64,000 nt of DNA from Hypomesus transpacificus (GCF_021917145.1 NC_061060.1:10007053-10071052), one strand, 5' to 3'; counted from the stretch's first letter, positions 35,704 through 51,391 are shown. The notes: a model not told the origin generated them from the letters alone. Numbers and translations: made by a program.

Positions 35704-38700
35704 GTATGTTGTACATCGTTCTTTCATCGGTCTTTCATCTCAAGATCGCTTTTTAAATGTAGCTACTGTTAGGCGTTTGTTGTTTCACCACTATTGCTAG
35801 CACGCTAACCCTTTACAGTCACATTTATGAAGTTAACTACAGTAGCTAGACAGAATACTTTCATTTAATTGTGTCTTCATTTTTTGTTAATTTGCCACAG
35901 TGGTACTGCTGGGATAGTTGTATCACATCAACTATCATCACTCGTCTTGTTTTCATTACATATGGATGCCCCATTGATTATTTTGAAGCCAACTAACGCT
36001 AGCTACGGACGCGCGCAACAGCAAATATTGCTAGTTACTTCCTCTTTGCTACTAATACTTGAGACCCACAACCTGTTTGGTTTTTGCCCTTGTTAGGAAC
36101 TTCCGTGGATATGTGGCAGAAGATAGAGTTACAGTTAGCTACTAGTTAAAACTACTGTTAAGGTTGGCCGCTAGTGGGGTTGTACTAAAGTGTAATGCTC
36201 ATTTCTAATGAGTAAGTAATTTCTAATTAGTAAGTATTTCACAATGTCATTCTAATAAGTAAGTAATTCGTTCAATGGGGCTGACACACCTGCAACATGA
36301 AGCGTATCCTCTTCGCTGTTGTTCGTCCTACCGTACGTCATGAAGCTAGAATGAATTCAGTTAGATTTTTGTTCTTAATACTTCCTAGTAGACTGTAACC
36401 AGTGTCAGATCAACGAATTCTAAGTGGCTACTCCTGATGCTTGGCATCTAAAATATTTATACAAACGTTTTATTTTAGCGTCATAATTAAACTAATATGA
36501 CCAGTTGTACCTCTGAAGGGCAGGCCAAGAAGACGTTGCTTGACTGAGCAGATGTAGCTACATAACTGCGTGTGGGGTCAAGGTAAAGATGTAACAGCCG
36601 CTCAGTGTGATGATTATAAAGATGCAGAAAGAATCGTCATCTATGACCAGTCTCTTTACAGTAATACATTCAGTTCATCGGAAGAGATGCTGAATTAGGT
36701 GATTGTTTGTGGTCTGTTGTCCAGACGGCCCATAATTAGGTTGCCCTTTGGTGGCAGGAAACCGATGAATAGCAAATGTAGTGTTCATCATCTTGGTAAT
36801 TCAGAGCTGAAGAGGGTTTGTCATTGAGATGCACATTCTAGAATACATTCAAGGAACCTGAAATTGAACATTCTACACGTCTTGCGTTCTTCTGCAAGCG
36901 GTACTCTGACCCTTCAAAAGGGCCATAATGGTTTTCATGACCGGGGCAAGGTTTTCAGAATTAAGTCTCGAACCTGTCTATTTGCTATGCCAGCTCTTAT
37001 CTGTGCCAAAACGGTGTAGTCTATGTCCATTGTCTGTATATCAGACTGTGCCTCCCATATCAAATCAGGGTCTTTAGAGTTGTACAACAACAAAAATAGT
37101 TGATAAACAACAAATGTAGGCTAGGTTAAGTTATTAAGAAATGTAACTGGATACTGTGGGATCTGTTTAATGTACCAAGGTTGCAGTAGTGTGTAAGAAA
37201 GTAAGACATTTAACAGGGTAATCTTCCAAAACATTGATTGTGTAAAATTGCATGTAAATATTGTTGGTTTTGTGTTGAAGGCCACCCCACTTCCAAGCAA
37301 CACACACATTGTGGATAATTATTCAATTTTAAGGTTGTGCTTGATGCAGGATAGTCTTGATACTCCAGTTATCTTTCCCTGGTTAGTATGCTGTCCTAGT
37401 TAAATCATGTATATGTAGGAGTCATGACTCCATCATACTTTGTTTTCTTTTCTTTTATCAAATAACAAGTAAGGAACTACAAGGACGTGGATTAGGGGGC
37501 TAGCAGTTTGAAGCTTTTCCCTGTGGTTATGCAAGGATTTATTGTGTGTGCAGTGCAGCATAACAAGCCAATGTGTGTATCTGCTCTAGCTAAGTACATA
37601 CCAAAGTAGGGATTGTGAAAGAGCACACACCTGAAAGTATTGAGTTGGACTGCGTCGAAGATATTTTGTGCTATTGGCTATGTTGAGTGGGTGTTGTCTT
37701 CTGTCAGTTAAAAAGCATTGACTCTTGATGAGGTGTGCCCCAGACTGAGCCTCATTAAACTTGCATTGCTTCTCAAGTAAGTACGTGTGTTAACTAGCTT
37801 AACTGTGAGGAAAAAACCCTCAACCTCTTGTTAGTAGACTTTTGATGTCCCTTTTCATTACTCTGTGGTTATAGTCTACGTTCAGTTGAATAGTAGCAGA
37901 ATTGTTTTTGTATATTTAGATTGGTCATTTATATTCTTCTAGCAAAGCTTTGTATGGGGATCATCTGTCTACTTGCTAAAAATTTAATCAGTCTCAAGTC
38001 ATTCTTTTCATCAGAGTTTTCCATTCCTTTTCACCAACTATGCATCCATTCCCTTTCTCCCTCTTCTAATTTCTTTCTCCTATTTCTGCTCCAAACCCTT
38101 TTTGTCTAGCTTTTTTTGGCTACTTGTGAAAGGCCTGCCTCTAGGTTTGCCAGTTTTTCAGACGAAGGGTCTGTACTGGTCAGTCCTTCCACATGCTTTC
38201 ATTCTATTAGGGCTACCAGCCAGTGGTTGGGTTCAAGCCGACTCTGTCTATAAATCACCTGGAGTCCGGCCAAACTTCTTTAAGCAGCTTGAGATACACG
38301 GAAAGCTGTGCTTGACGTTGGCATATGACTGTGACGTTGTGCCTGTCCTTGGCACAGTCTACAGAGCACACTCCTCTGACTAACATGATCTAGGACTCTT
38401 GATTGTTTGTGTCAGAAACCTTGTATGGATGGCCACACCTTGCTTTGATGTTGCGTCATGAGGTGCCACAAACGTTTGGGGTTGTGTGTTTGTGTGGAGC
38501 AGAAAAGTGAATATTTTAAGTATGATATTATTGAGTTCAAGGGTGTTAAGTAGGCTTCCTACCTTATATTGACAAGTTTTTAATTTGTATTTTTACTGTT
38601 TTGGAATAAATGTAACCTTACCTATTACACTGGTGAAATCAACTTTCTGATGCAACATGTTCTGTACAATAGGTTGTGACATTTCTGTCTTTTCTTGCCA

Positions 38701-38988
38701 AATCATCAGGATTGTATCATATGTGATTTGAGTAAACTATTCTTGCATTTTTTATTTAGTACCTCATGCAAACACAAAATCAGACTGTGGGCATGGTGTC
38801 ATATAACCCACTTCTATCATCAATTAATATCTTCAGAAGGTGTCAGGAAACATATTTTCTTACAATCCCAGGAAGTATACAATGAATGAAGATCAAATGT
38901 GTCACACCATGATGTGCCATCCATTTATGATCCCCGTTCCCACACCCCGTTAACCTAAATAATGTTCTTTGTCATTCTTATTTACAGC
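35704..38988 (+). other. Probable slc7a3 intron 1
   Basis: 3.3 kb of AT-rich DNA between the candidate non-coding exon and the acceptor before 38989. Short open frames (for example 38102-38383) show no family similarity. No transposon was recognised. Confidence 0.4.
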
Positions 38989-39073
38989 TGTAGTTCAGAG
39001 CAGTCTACACCCACCCTCCTCCCAGTCTGTATTCCCATTCCTGGATCAGTGCTGGGTCCTGTCCTGTGACAAC

Positions 39074-42000
39074 ATGCTTCAGAAGAAACTGGTTTCCTTT
39101 GGGAAGATGCTGCTCCGCCGCCGGGAGCTGGACTGCAGCCAGGAGGAGACCCGCTTCGCCCGCTGCCTGACAACACTAGACCTGATAGCCCTGGGGGTTG
39201 GTGCCACGCTGGGTGCTGGCGTCTACGTCCTGGCGGGGGAGGTGGCCCGGGAAAAGGCCGGACCCGCCATTGTGCTCTGTTTTCTCATCGCTGCGCTCTC
39301 CTCAGTCCTAGCTGGCTTGTGCTATGCTGAGTTTGGGGCCAGAGTCCCCAAAACAGGTTCTGCCTACATGTACAGCTATGTGACAGTCGGCGAGGTCTGG
39401 GCCTTCATCACTGGCTGGAACCTCATCCTGTCCTATGTCATAGGTGGGTTATAGGTGGATGATAAGACGAAAGTGGAAGACATGTATTCATGATAAATAC
39501 ATCCATATGGAACTGCACTGAATCTTATTCTGGGAACTAATGGAAACATTAGTTCACATTCTGTGATTTAGCAATTAACTGGATGGCTGAGTCTGCATGC
39601 ACTGAAGATGAACGAATATGCAGATGAATAGCCCTCCAGATGGAAAGCTTCTAAGAGTCCTTCAGGACAGAGTGAACAAGAGTGGTTCACATTTTCTCTC
39701 AAATGTTTAATTCCTCTTCTGCTTTTCCTATCGTTCTTCTCTTCCCCAGGCACAGCAAGTGTGGCGCGAGCTTGGAGCTCGACCTTCGATAACCTGGTTG
39801 GGCAGGCCATCTCAAAGTTCTTTAAAGAGTTTATGTCCATGAATGTTCCTGGGAAGGTCCTTGCAGACTACCCAGACCTCTTTGCTCTCCTGCTGGTGTT
39901 GTCACTCACTGGTGAGTGTCTCATCACCCCATTGTAAGAGTGGGCTACGTAATATGTCCCTTCAAATAGGAGAATGGTTCATGAAGTGTTTGAAGCAATG
40001 TAGATGGATTGTGTCCTGACTGCTTTTTAACGCTGACACCCACACAGGCCTGCTGGCGTTTGGCGTGAGCGAGTCTGCTCTTGTGAACAAGATCTTCACA
40101 GGGATCAACCTGGTGGTGCTCGGCTTCGTCATCATCTCAGGCCTGGTGAAGGGAGACCGGGCCAACTGGAACCTTACACTAGAGGACTTCATCAACTCCA
40201 CCAATATCAGTGATCCTGAGTGAGTCACTGCCAGATGGCTTGCTGAGACGTTCATTGTTTTGACACGGATATTATTTTTGTCTGAAAATAACCCAAGACA
40301 ATAGTTGATTGGGTAGGGTGGAGGGGGACTTGATTGTTTACTGAAAATAGATCAGAGGGTTTTAAGAGGTTTGACTTCAAGGGAAACAGACCTCAGTTGT
40401 TGACTTTGGCAGTAACCAGGTCCTTGTTACTCTCCTTGTCCAGGCGCATACAGCAACAGTTTGGCACCGGGGGGTTTGCACCGTTCGGCTTCAGCGGAAT
40501 CCTCTCTGGTGCTGCCACCTGTTTCTACGCCTTTGTGGGTTTTGACTGCATAGCCACAACAAGTAGGTTGTTTCCTCTCTGCCTCAACAGTGTTGTGTAC
40601 TAGTCTGTGGTTTTGCTGTAGGAACCAAAACCTGACAACCTTTTTTTCCCACAGGTGAGGAGGCAAAGAACCCCATGCGTTCCATCCCCATCGGTATAGT
40701 GGCCTCTCTGCTCATTTGCTTCTTTGCGTACTTTGGCGTGTCCGCGGCCCTCACCCTGATGATGCCATACTACCTGCTGAACACCCAGAGCCCCCTGCCG
40801 GAGGCATTCAGCTACATACACTGGGACCCTGCCCGCTACATTGTGGCTGTGGGCTCCCTCTGTGCACTGTCCACAAGGTGAGCCTGATGCCTTCCAAAAG
40901 CAGCTTGTGTCCATGTGCAAATGTTTAATCTTCCATCCTAATGTCAAAGAATGAACTTTTCAGCGTAAACATTTTGAATTTTGAACTCTCTCCCGAGAGC
41001 CCTCTCGCAATGCTGAATTTAGTATCTCCTTGTGCCAAAGTGATGTTTTTCCAATAAGCATACAATTCATTACTTTTCTAAATAAGATTTAAATAAGATT
41101 TTGAGTGTATTTGTCGTGGTTCTGTCTCCAGTCTACTGGGCTCCATGTTCCCCATGCCCCGTGTGATCTACGCCATGGCTGAGGACGGCCTGCTCTTCCG
41201 CTTCCTGTCACGCATGAATGTGAGGACCAAGACTCCTCTGCTGGCCACGATTGTGTCAGGAATTGTAGCGGGTGTGTTTATTCCGTCTGACATTCCGTCT
41301 CCAGTTTGCTCGATGATCTCATTGCAAGATTAAAGCAGAGGTTTTTCAAAGTACCGTTCCTGAAGTCATGAAATGTGTTTCCTGTTTAGCCCTTATGGCG
41401 TTCCTGTTTGACCTAGCTGCCCTGGTGGACCTGATGTCCATAGGAACTCTTCTGGCATACACACTTGTGGCTGTATGTGTGCTTATTCTCAGGTTTGTAC
41501 ATTTCTGATGTTACTTTATAATCTACAATTAAACTAATAATCTCATTTGCTAATACACAATGAGATCTGAGTGCATGTTTGGCCACTGTGCCAGTGTATC
41601 TGTTTATGGTTTTCATGCATGTATTGAAATCCCCAGGTACCAGCCAGGCAGCCTGAGTATCAGTGGCCCCAGCCAGAAGCTGGTGGACCTGGCAGGGCCT
41701 GAAAAGGCAGCCATGGTTGAGGGAGACAGTGGGGACGATTTCAGCAACGAGGGCCTTGAGACGCGGCCCCTGAGAGAGAGGTTCACCTACAAGATGCTGC
41801 TGCTGCCCAGCTGTGACATCCCAACCAAGACCTCCGGCCTCATCGTATACCTCACGACTGCTGTCGTCTGTGAGTCCCCTCCCTCTGCTTTCAGGGCAGG
41901 AGTATAGCAAGTACATTTTTATGTAAATATTGGAATTTCCCAATTTGGGGATAAAGTACATTATTAGTATTTGCTAATATAGGTTTCCTCCCCTCCCATT

Positions 42001-42742
42001 CTCTCTGTGTAGCTGTGCTGTTCACCGTGCTGTGTGTGGTCCTGGCCGTGTGGGGGGAGCGGGTTGTGGAGGGCCGACCCGCTTGGGTCACAATTGCAGC
42101 AGTGCTCTCTTTCTCCTCCCTCGTTTGTGTGGTTATCATCTGGAGACAGCCTCAGAGCAGAGAGGCTCTTACTTTCAAGGTACTGTGTCATATACAAATA
42201 CCCAGCCTGCGTTTTCCATGTTTACTCAAGTTCAACAGAAATTTCCACACAGTGTCTGACAGTTTCCCCTTTTGCCTGCTGAACTAGTGTTTTGTTTTAT
42301 CTTTTAACTCACCCCCCCCCCCCCCTTCCTCTATTGTACAGGTACCACTACTCCCAGTATTGCCATTAGTCAGTATCTTTGTCAATATCTACCTCATGAT
42401 GCAACTGGATGGAACTACATGGATTCGCTTTGCAGTGTGGATGGCAATAGGTTTGTGAAATCAAGCATTTATTCCTTAACTTCTAAACCTGTTAAACTTG
42501 CTTTCTTGACATTATTGTGGCTAGAAACTGAAAGGGTTGGACACATATTTCACAAACTTACTGTCTCTTTCTCCTTCCTGATTCCATCCGTTTTTTCAGG
42601 TTTTGTCATATATTTTGGTTATGGCATCAGGAACAGTTCAGAAGCAACTCAGAACTCTGGAAAGTTTGAGCCGGTTCACCGATCCAAGAGTCCCATCTAT
42701 CTTGCAGATGATGACAGTGAGGTGGAGGGCATGACGCCCTAA
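39074..42742 (+). CDS. slc7a3: Cationic amino acid transporter (CAT-3 type)
   Basis: A plasma-membrane y+ carrier for arginine, lysine and ornithine, expected to have 14 membrane spans. The 11 coding exons are 39074-39443, 39750-39911, 40048-40219, 40444-40562, 40655-40877, 41132-41271, 41390-41492, 41637-41869, 42013-42179, 42342-42450 and 42600-42742. All are GT-AG and phases close to 646 aa. Hallmarks are [58 protein letters not shown] with the essential Glu107, [18 protein letters not shown], and [20 protein letters not shown]. The sequence mixes SLC7A1 and SLC7A3 traits; the AGEVA motif and the snx12/foxo4 neighbourhood favour slc7a3. The start at 39074 gives the family N-terminus. Which teleost duplicate (a or b) is not resolved. 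Confidence 0.94.
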
Positions 42743-44605
42743 AAGAGGAAGTACTCCAGTACTCCATCATGGTATTTTAGGTTTACATATATGAAGTTAT
42801 CCTCAATTTCATCAGTTAGGGATAAAAGTATTGCGCTAAGACAGTGTTTTAACCTGTCCCTTTCATTGGGTAATTCATGTTATGTGTCAAGAGTGGTTGA
42901 ATGGAAAGGGCATCCCAATGTTAAGCACATCAAAAGGACCAGTAGTACAGTAATAGATTTTAAGGTGAATTATTATACGTATTGTTAATATTATTAACCA
43001 ACACAAATTAACAAACATGCCAAATTGTTACATATCTAACCATTGACAGTCATTTCTCTCCATAATGATGTCATTCAAGTGGTGCAGACCTTCACCTAAG
43101 TCCTTTTCGTATTATAGTGCCTTTAACTTGAGCTAAATTTAGCAATTTTCACAAATGAAAGTTGCCCTCTGACTATGCTGTGCATGATACCACTTAAACA
43201 GGTCAATTTGTCTGTCTTCTAGTCAATGAAATAGGTCAATCATTTTTGTATCCTTACACATTCAGTTTTTGCTCAAAAAGTAGGACAACACAAAGTGCGT
43301 ATGATAATCTTGTCAGACCACACAAAATTGAGTCTGCACTAAATTCATTTTTGACAATGAAACATAAATTAAAAGTTTTCCCCCACAAGGGGAGCACAAT
43401 TAAAATTGAAGAATTAACCATTTTGAAAAGATAATATTTTTCTTATCATTAGATGATTAAAATATTTATACAGATGCATGCATGTTTATTTTGTTGGATA
43501 CATACAATTTTATGTATGCTGCATTACAAAGTTACTGAAAGGGCTGCTGCCGGCCATAAAAGTCTCAATGAGATTGTTAAATTAACTTATTTTTGCACCA
43601 TAATATAAACCTCTACCAAATACAAACATTTCTATATAAAGGTACAATGACGCTGTAATGAAGGCTGCTTATGTTTGTCCAACACTGACACTACAGAGAG
43701 CGTGAAATGGGATTAAATAAACTTAAATTGATCCTGGTTATCATCCCAATATTATGCCTTTGAAAGTATACTTTTCTTCATTTGGTCAAGGCTATGTAAT
43801 ATAATGGATGGATTATATGTATATTTTTGTACATACCTATTAATTTTTCAAATTGTCTTATAAAGGACAGTTTTGCCTTTCTGTGGTCATCTCTCTTTAT
43901 ACTATAGTCTTTATAGATCTGATGACATGAATGTATATTATTGTTTAAATGTAAAGTAGATGGGGTCTGTCATATTTTTCTTCAATATACCTTCTCTTGT
44001 GGTATTCATCCTGTGCCTTTCTGTTGTATGAGTTATATAATTCCTATTGTACAATTGATTATTAATTGTTAAGGTTATTCTTCGTCTGACATTTTGTATT
44101 TTTGCTTGGTATTCTGAGTGTGCTTTCAATGGCATTTTTAGTTGTATTTAATTGTTCAAGTCTGGGAGCTTGTTGATACTGAACGGTTTCGCAGAGGCCT
44201 CGAATAGCTGGCAGGTCTAAACAAGGAACTGTGAGGCGACCACGGGTCAACCTGTGAGAACAGGTTGTTGCTTTTTTTACTTGCAGCATATGAGAAACTA
44301 ATTTTGTTATGCAAATATTGTATATTCTAGAACATGAAGTGATTTTGAGAGGTGATATGTTGTGGTGTTGTCTTTGTTTCCAATTTAAAGCAACGTCTTT
44401 AACAGCGTATTTTGTAACTTATTATTACTAAATGTTTACAGGCATCCTGGTCTTAAGATGTTTTTGCAGTATGGTTACATATGGTAAAATGTATTGTATA
44501 CTAACTGATGAAAATCTATTATCTGTAACTGTTACAATAGAGAGACCGATACGCTGCTGTATAAAATGCAAATGTTTTAACTGTCAATAAATTTCCATGG
44601 AAAAT
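42743..44605 (+). other. slc7a3 3' UTR
   Basis: About 1.85 kb of AT-rich sequence after the stop, ending at AATAAA 44586-44591. No other gene was seen. The minus-strand open frames at 43.9-44.3 kb are short and unlike any family. Confidence 0.55.
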
Positions 44606-45605
44606 GGTTCATTCGTAATTGTTTTAGCGCAATATCCCAATCCAACAAACGAAAGAATGACGCGTTTTAACAGATTTATAATGTCTAAAACAGACTAGCT
44701 GAGAAATATCCTGGAAAAAATATAGAATTATTTTACAACACGAAAGTTGCAATTTCTCCATCATAATGGAATGTAAGAGCAAAACTTCCGTTTCTTATGT
44801 TTACAACCAGCTGATTTCCGTCGTCGTTAAATGCCCTGCCATTATTATTTGCTCGACAAGCAGCATAGTCGATGTTTTCTTAATAATAGAACCCTTCTAT
44901 AGATTAATGATTTAAAAAAAATTAATGCTGAAGTTCATAGTATTGCTGAGATACTGGACGGATAAATGGAATTTAAAGATTTTTATGGAAATTAGCCGAG
45001 GATAGCGGGTGTTCTTTACGTAGCTCCCATCAGTTAGCGAGCTACTAGTAGCGTAGCTTCTCGTTCTGCCGCAGTCCGATTTTTTTTCTTCTGCTAGTGT
45101 TAGCTCTATTGGCTTGGTACTGGCTAGCTAGTGTGTATTAGTGGATTGTCATCTTCCAAGTAGTTTTAACTGGTTGTTCTGTGATTTTATTCTACTGTTA
45201 TTGTCGTTTGTCGTGGTTGCTTTAATCATCCGACAAGAGGTCGTATTGGCTAGTTAGCCATCTAATGTTAGCTCGTTCAGCTAATTTGTACTAAAAAACG
45301 TTAAGTAGCTTGCCAGCTAACGTTAGCTGATTTGGTATCTGTTTTGACAGACAGCTGTCATTCATCTCGTCACCGCAAAACTCTGTGTTCTGTAACGTTA
45401 GCTAGATTTTTTCAGTGACTAATTTACATGTGGGCCCTAGCACAAACGACTTCAGTCGGTGCCAGGCTGTGGAAAGCAGAGAAAGCAAGGGGGAGAGAGT
45501 AGTGGAACGTTTCAGACACAGCGCTCTTTGTGCCAGGGCTTTGGCCCCGTCTCTACCAACGGAGCGCATCACTTCCTACTGCAAGTCAAGACCCTGCTTG
45601 AAACC
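44606..45605 (+). promoter_or_regulatory. ubl3 promoter and 5' UTR
   Basis: About 1 kb between the slc7a3 polyA signal and the ubl3 ATG. It is rich in GCTAGC, GTTAGC and GCTAACGTTAGC words (45.0-45.4 kb), including the 14-base palindrome AGCTAACGTTAGCT at about 45317. An in-frame upstream ATG at 45459 would add 49 residues, but the family start is at 45606. Confidence 0.4.
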
Positions 45606-47543
45606 ATGAGCACTCAAAGGGACCTAGATATGGTGAGTGATCGCAGAGAAACTAGTCAAAGATCCCTGATCAATGACTGTAAGTACAAAAGTGTGTGATG
45701 TTATTCTTCTGAGAGTTCATTGGGGTGGGGGCTTGCAAAGGGATTAACGTAAACACCCTCGCAAACAGAATCATAGCTGCTGCTTCTGTGAGCTACACCA
45801 TCTGTCAATTCTCAATTTAAAGATTGCCCTACTTTTCTCCCAAGGTTAGGCCCCTAGCCGACTGATCTGTTTCACATCACCTCAAATGGCAGTCTTACTT
45901 CTTAGTTCCTACCAATATTTTTTTCCCAGTTCCTTTAACATTAATAGGCTTTCAGTTTTTTACTGTACACTAGATTAATAACCAATAGCCTGTGTAGTTG
46001 TTAGCAATTATTGGAATAGAAAAAGGTTTTAAGAACAATTTGTTATACAGTTTTAGTTGTCATACAAATGCTCAGATGACATCCTCTCATCTTCATGTTT
46101 GTGGTTATGAGCCTATTTCTGTTATGTTTTATAGATGGCAGACTACTGCTGTATATTCCCAGCTGAATGAATGTGGAGCTTGTTGTTCTCTGAATTTGTG
46201 ACTGTAAGGATATTCCCAATGTTACCAAGGGCAGCTGGGCAGATTTACATTGTTTGGTTGAGGATGAAAGGGATGAGGGTTGGTGGATGATGGAAACAGG
46301 CGGGGGGTAAACCTTGTTAATGATAACATGGGTATGTAACCCTGCATGGAGGTTAACCAGTTCAACAGTGGGGGTGGGTTTGCTGGGGAAGGGGAGACCA
46401 TTTGTTTGTAAACAGATCAGTGTGTGAGGCCCTGTCCTGAAGTCACAGCTCGTGGCTCAATCTCTTTGTTCTCTATGCCCCGTTTGGCAATATAGAAGGC
46501 TTCTGCTCAAATGAGCATATAGAACGCTTGTGGATTTAGACGGACTGTATTCCATGTGTTTGCTCACTGTTCTCCTATAAAAAGCTATCAAGTATCGGGA
46601 GTGGTGAAAAGCTAATATTTCCAATCAGTTTTTCTGATTACTGGATGGTAGACTCACTGATATCCAACTTGATACATTATTCAAGGGAAGCCAGTGGCAG
46701 TGCCAGAGACACAGTCCGTGAACTGATTGTGAGATGTGGAACAGGAGTGAGGAGGGTTCAGCCTCTGCTGGTGATGCTTCAGAGCACCTGGAACTCCTGA
46801 CCTGGGCTGCAGTCTGCTTTATGAGCTATTGAACTGCAGTGTGTTAGCCAAATGTGTTAGCCTTTTCTGTAATTGTGGAGTGTGTTTAGGAATTGCACAA
46901 TTATGCAGCCCCCTCCCGTTAATAACATCTGACGGGAAATCACATAATTCTCACTACCTCTTTCTGAGCTTAAGTTCCTCATTTTCTAAGACAGACACTG
47001 ACTAGTGTTTGCTGGCCTTGTAAGGCTGGGTGTCACCCTTTCCATCTGACTTTAAACCCAGGGGAATAGTTTTGATTGTTTGGCCAACATCAAACCTCCT
47101 ACAATCTCACCCGTGTGTTTGGAGTCCATTCTGTGGGGCTGTGTGAGGAGTAGCCAGCCTTAATGGACGTTGCTCTGCAGTGCCTGGACCAACTTCCTTA
47201 CCTTGGTTAGTTTTTCTCCATTTAATTTTCAACGAGTGCATTTATTCCAAGCCAAACTGCACTCAGAAAATAGATGATGTAATCTAAACCAGTGTGCCAC
47301 TGAAATCCAAGAAAGGCAAAAGTGCATTCCCAATATAAGCAAACAAGTGAGTTTTACTTGGCATTTTTGTGAAAGACTAACAAAGAAGAAATTGTCTTAA
47401 GCCACAAGGAGACACCCTTTAGGTGCTATTACTATGGCTTCTGGTTCAAATATTCACTTAGTCAAAAAAGGGCTTCACACTCACTTAGCTGTCGAGGAGG
47501 GGGGATGAGGTTGGTACGAGGGAAAACCCTTGTCTGGAAGACC

Positions 47544-47593
<50 letters not shown>

Positions 47594-49147
47594 TTCTCTC
47601 TTTCTCTCTCTCTCTCTTTCACCACACACCACTACTACCCCCCAGGGTTACGCATTGGCCATGTAAATTTAATAACGTGGCCCAGGGCTGTCTGGGACAC
47701 CTTGGGTTATCGCATTAGGCCAACAGCCCGGAGTGGAGCCCCTAGCCCTAGGGAACTGAGGGGTTAGTGTTCCCCCCCCCCCACACACATACACACAGCA
47801 CCACCCTTATCTCTGCTGTCTCTGACCATCTGACTATAGGGCTCACTTCACTGCAAGCCCTGTCTGAATGAAGCGGCTTCAGTCAAAGGGCTGAGATCCG
47901 CTCTGGAGAAATCTAATTAGGAAGGAATGACAATTTCTGCTGCTGTTTCTGAAGGTCATCTCATGTCATTTGGGGTGAGACAAAACGGAAGGATGCCATG
48001 TGATTAGGCGGAACGCTCCTTTACATCGTTATGCTAGTCTGAAATGTGGGCTGAAACGTTGTGGATTATTTATGCCGTTATTTCTGTGGTCTACAGATTA
48101 TGATTTTGGTTTCTGCTCTCCTAGGTGAATCTTCGTCTGATCTTGGTGAGTGGTAAGACACAAGATTTCACTTTCTCTCCCAACGACTCGGCCACTGACA
48201 TCGCCAAGCACGTCTTTGATAACTGGCCCTTGGGTAAGCTTCGGTACAGTTGGTATAAGTCAGCACTGATTTGTTGTAATGCAGAATTGAGTGATTCATT
48301 TTTTGGAGCGGTATTTGTTGTTGTCATGCTGTTTCTGATGTCACAACCAGCTTTCACACATCGAAGTTCAGAGATCTGTCTGTCCCTGCTCTGAAATGTT
48401 TGTATTCTTTTCTTCCACCTCTCTGTCCTCTCTCCTTTCCCTCTCTATCACCCTTCCTCCTGACAGGATGGGAGGAGGAGCAGGTGAGCAGCCCCAGTAT
48501 CCTGCGCCTCATCTTCCAGGGGCGCTTCCTGCATGGCAATGTCACCCTGGGAGGTACAACTGCACACACACACATAATCACATCCCCTGTATGTGCCAAG
48601 CTAACAGTTAACTACAGAGATGTGATATATCCTCTGGAAGAATAAATGAAAAAGAGCAATTAAGAAAAGTCTTATGAATTAATAAAAAATATGAAGATTG
48701 GAATGATTGACACATATAATCCTCTTTAATTAGGGAATTATAACATGAATATGTATTGTGAAGGATAATGATTTATAATCCATTTGTGTGCTTGAATTTT
48801 TTTTTAATGCAAAGCTTTAAAGCTGCCCCCTGGCCGAACAACTGTCATGCACTTGGTTGCCAGGGAGACGCTGCCAGAGCCCAACTCCCATGGTGAGATT
48901 CCCTCTTTCCCTCTCTTCTTCAGTTTCAGCCAACCCATTTACACCTGTCTGTCTGTCCATGTACTCCTCTTTCAGAGCCATTGGTAAAGAGAGAGTAGTG
49001 TGCTGACTGTGGAGCTGACATGTGATGGGATATTTGCTCTTCCTTGTTGTGGCGTCAGTGCTGTTGTCTCACCAAGTTTCTGTCTCCCGTGTAGGTCAGA
49101 GGAACAGAGAGAAGACCACCGAGAGCAATTGCTGTTTGCTCTTGTAA
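45606..49147 (+). CDS. ubl3: Ubiquitin-like protein 3 (membrane-anchored ubiquitin fold)
   Basis: A prenylated ubiquitin-fold protein of the plasma membrane, reported to act as a modifier directing proteins to small extracellular vesicles. The exons are 45606-45632, 48125-48233, 48467-48553, 48815-48892 and 49095-49147. Phases close to 117 aa, equal to human UBL3. The sequence runs MSTQRDLDM, then VNLRLILVSGKTQDFTFSPN, WEEEQVSSPSILRLIFQGRF, LHGNVTLGALKLPPGRTTVM, HLVARETLPEPNSHGQRNRE, ending SNCCLLL. The last four residues, CLLL, form a CaaX box ending in Leu, which favours geranylgeranylation, with an extra Cys before it. Intron 1 is 2.5 kb. The neighbour is slc7a3, whereas human UBL3 is next to SLC7A1 at 13q12. 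Confidence 0.96.
45633..48124 (+). other. ubl3 intron 1
   Basis: A 2.5-kb intron with donor ATG|GTGAGT at 45633 and acceptor CTAG at 48121-48124. It contains a CT run at about 47549-47620 and a C-run plus CA stretch at about 47771. No internal gene was recognised. Confidence 0.7.
47549..47620. repeat. (CT)n microsatellite in ubl3 intron 1
   Basis: About 70 bases of CT dinucleotides with a few GT/TT interruptions near the right end. Confidence 0.9.
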
Positions 49148-51030
<1,883 letters not shown>

Positions 51031-51199
51031 ATGTGGTCTACTTAAAGCTTGTACTATAAATTAATAAAACATCTTTAAATACGATACTCTTTAACTCCAG
51101 TTTGTGAGGTTTTTTTTACATGTTTAAGTTTGACCTCTAGATGGCAGTGTTCATGTTCTAATTTGGGTCCTCTGCCTGAGGTTCCTTTGCACTGGGCTG

Positions 51200-51391
51200 C
51201 TTCTGATCCTAGCCTGGTAGGGTAGGTCATCTTCTGATCCTAGCCTGGTAGGGTAGGTCATCTTCTGATCCTAGCCTGGTAGGGATAGGTCATCTTCTGA
51301 TCCTAGCCTGGTAGGGTAGGTCATCTTCTGATCCTAGCCTGGTAGGGTAGGTCATCTTCTGATCCTAGCCTGGTAGGGTAGGTCATCTTCT
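51200..51391 (+). repeat. 31-bp minisatellite, six copies
   Basis: The unit starts CTTCTGATCCTAGCCTGGTA and ends GGGTAGGTCAT. Six near-identical copies run from 51200; one carries a single extra base (GGGATAGGT). It lies just past the ubl3 polyA cluster. High identity implies recent expansion. Confidence 0.92.

Noticed and set aside
41413-41961. 182-codon minus-strand frame
   Set aside because: A shadow of slc7a3 exons 7-8 on the opposite strand.
45459-45605. Upstream in-frame start for ubl3 adding 49 residues
   Set aside because: The 117-aa length and family N-terminus are given by the ATG at 45606; the upstream stretch is Gly/Gln-rich 5' UTR-like.
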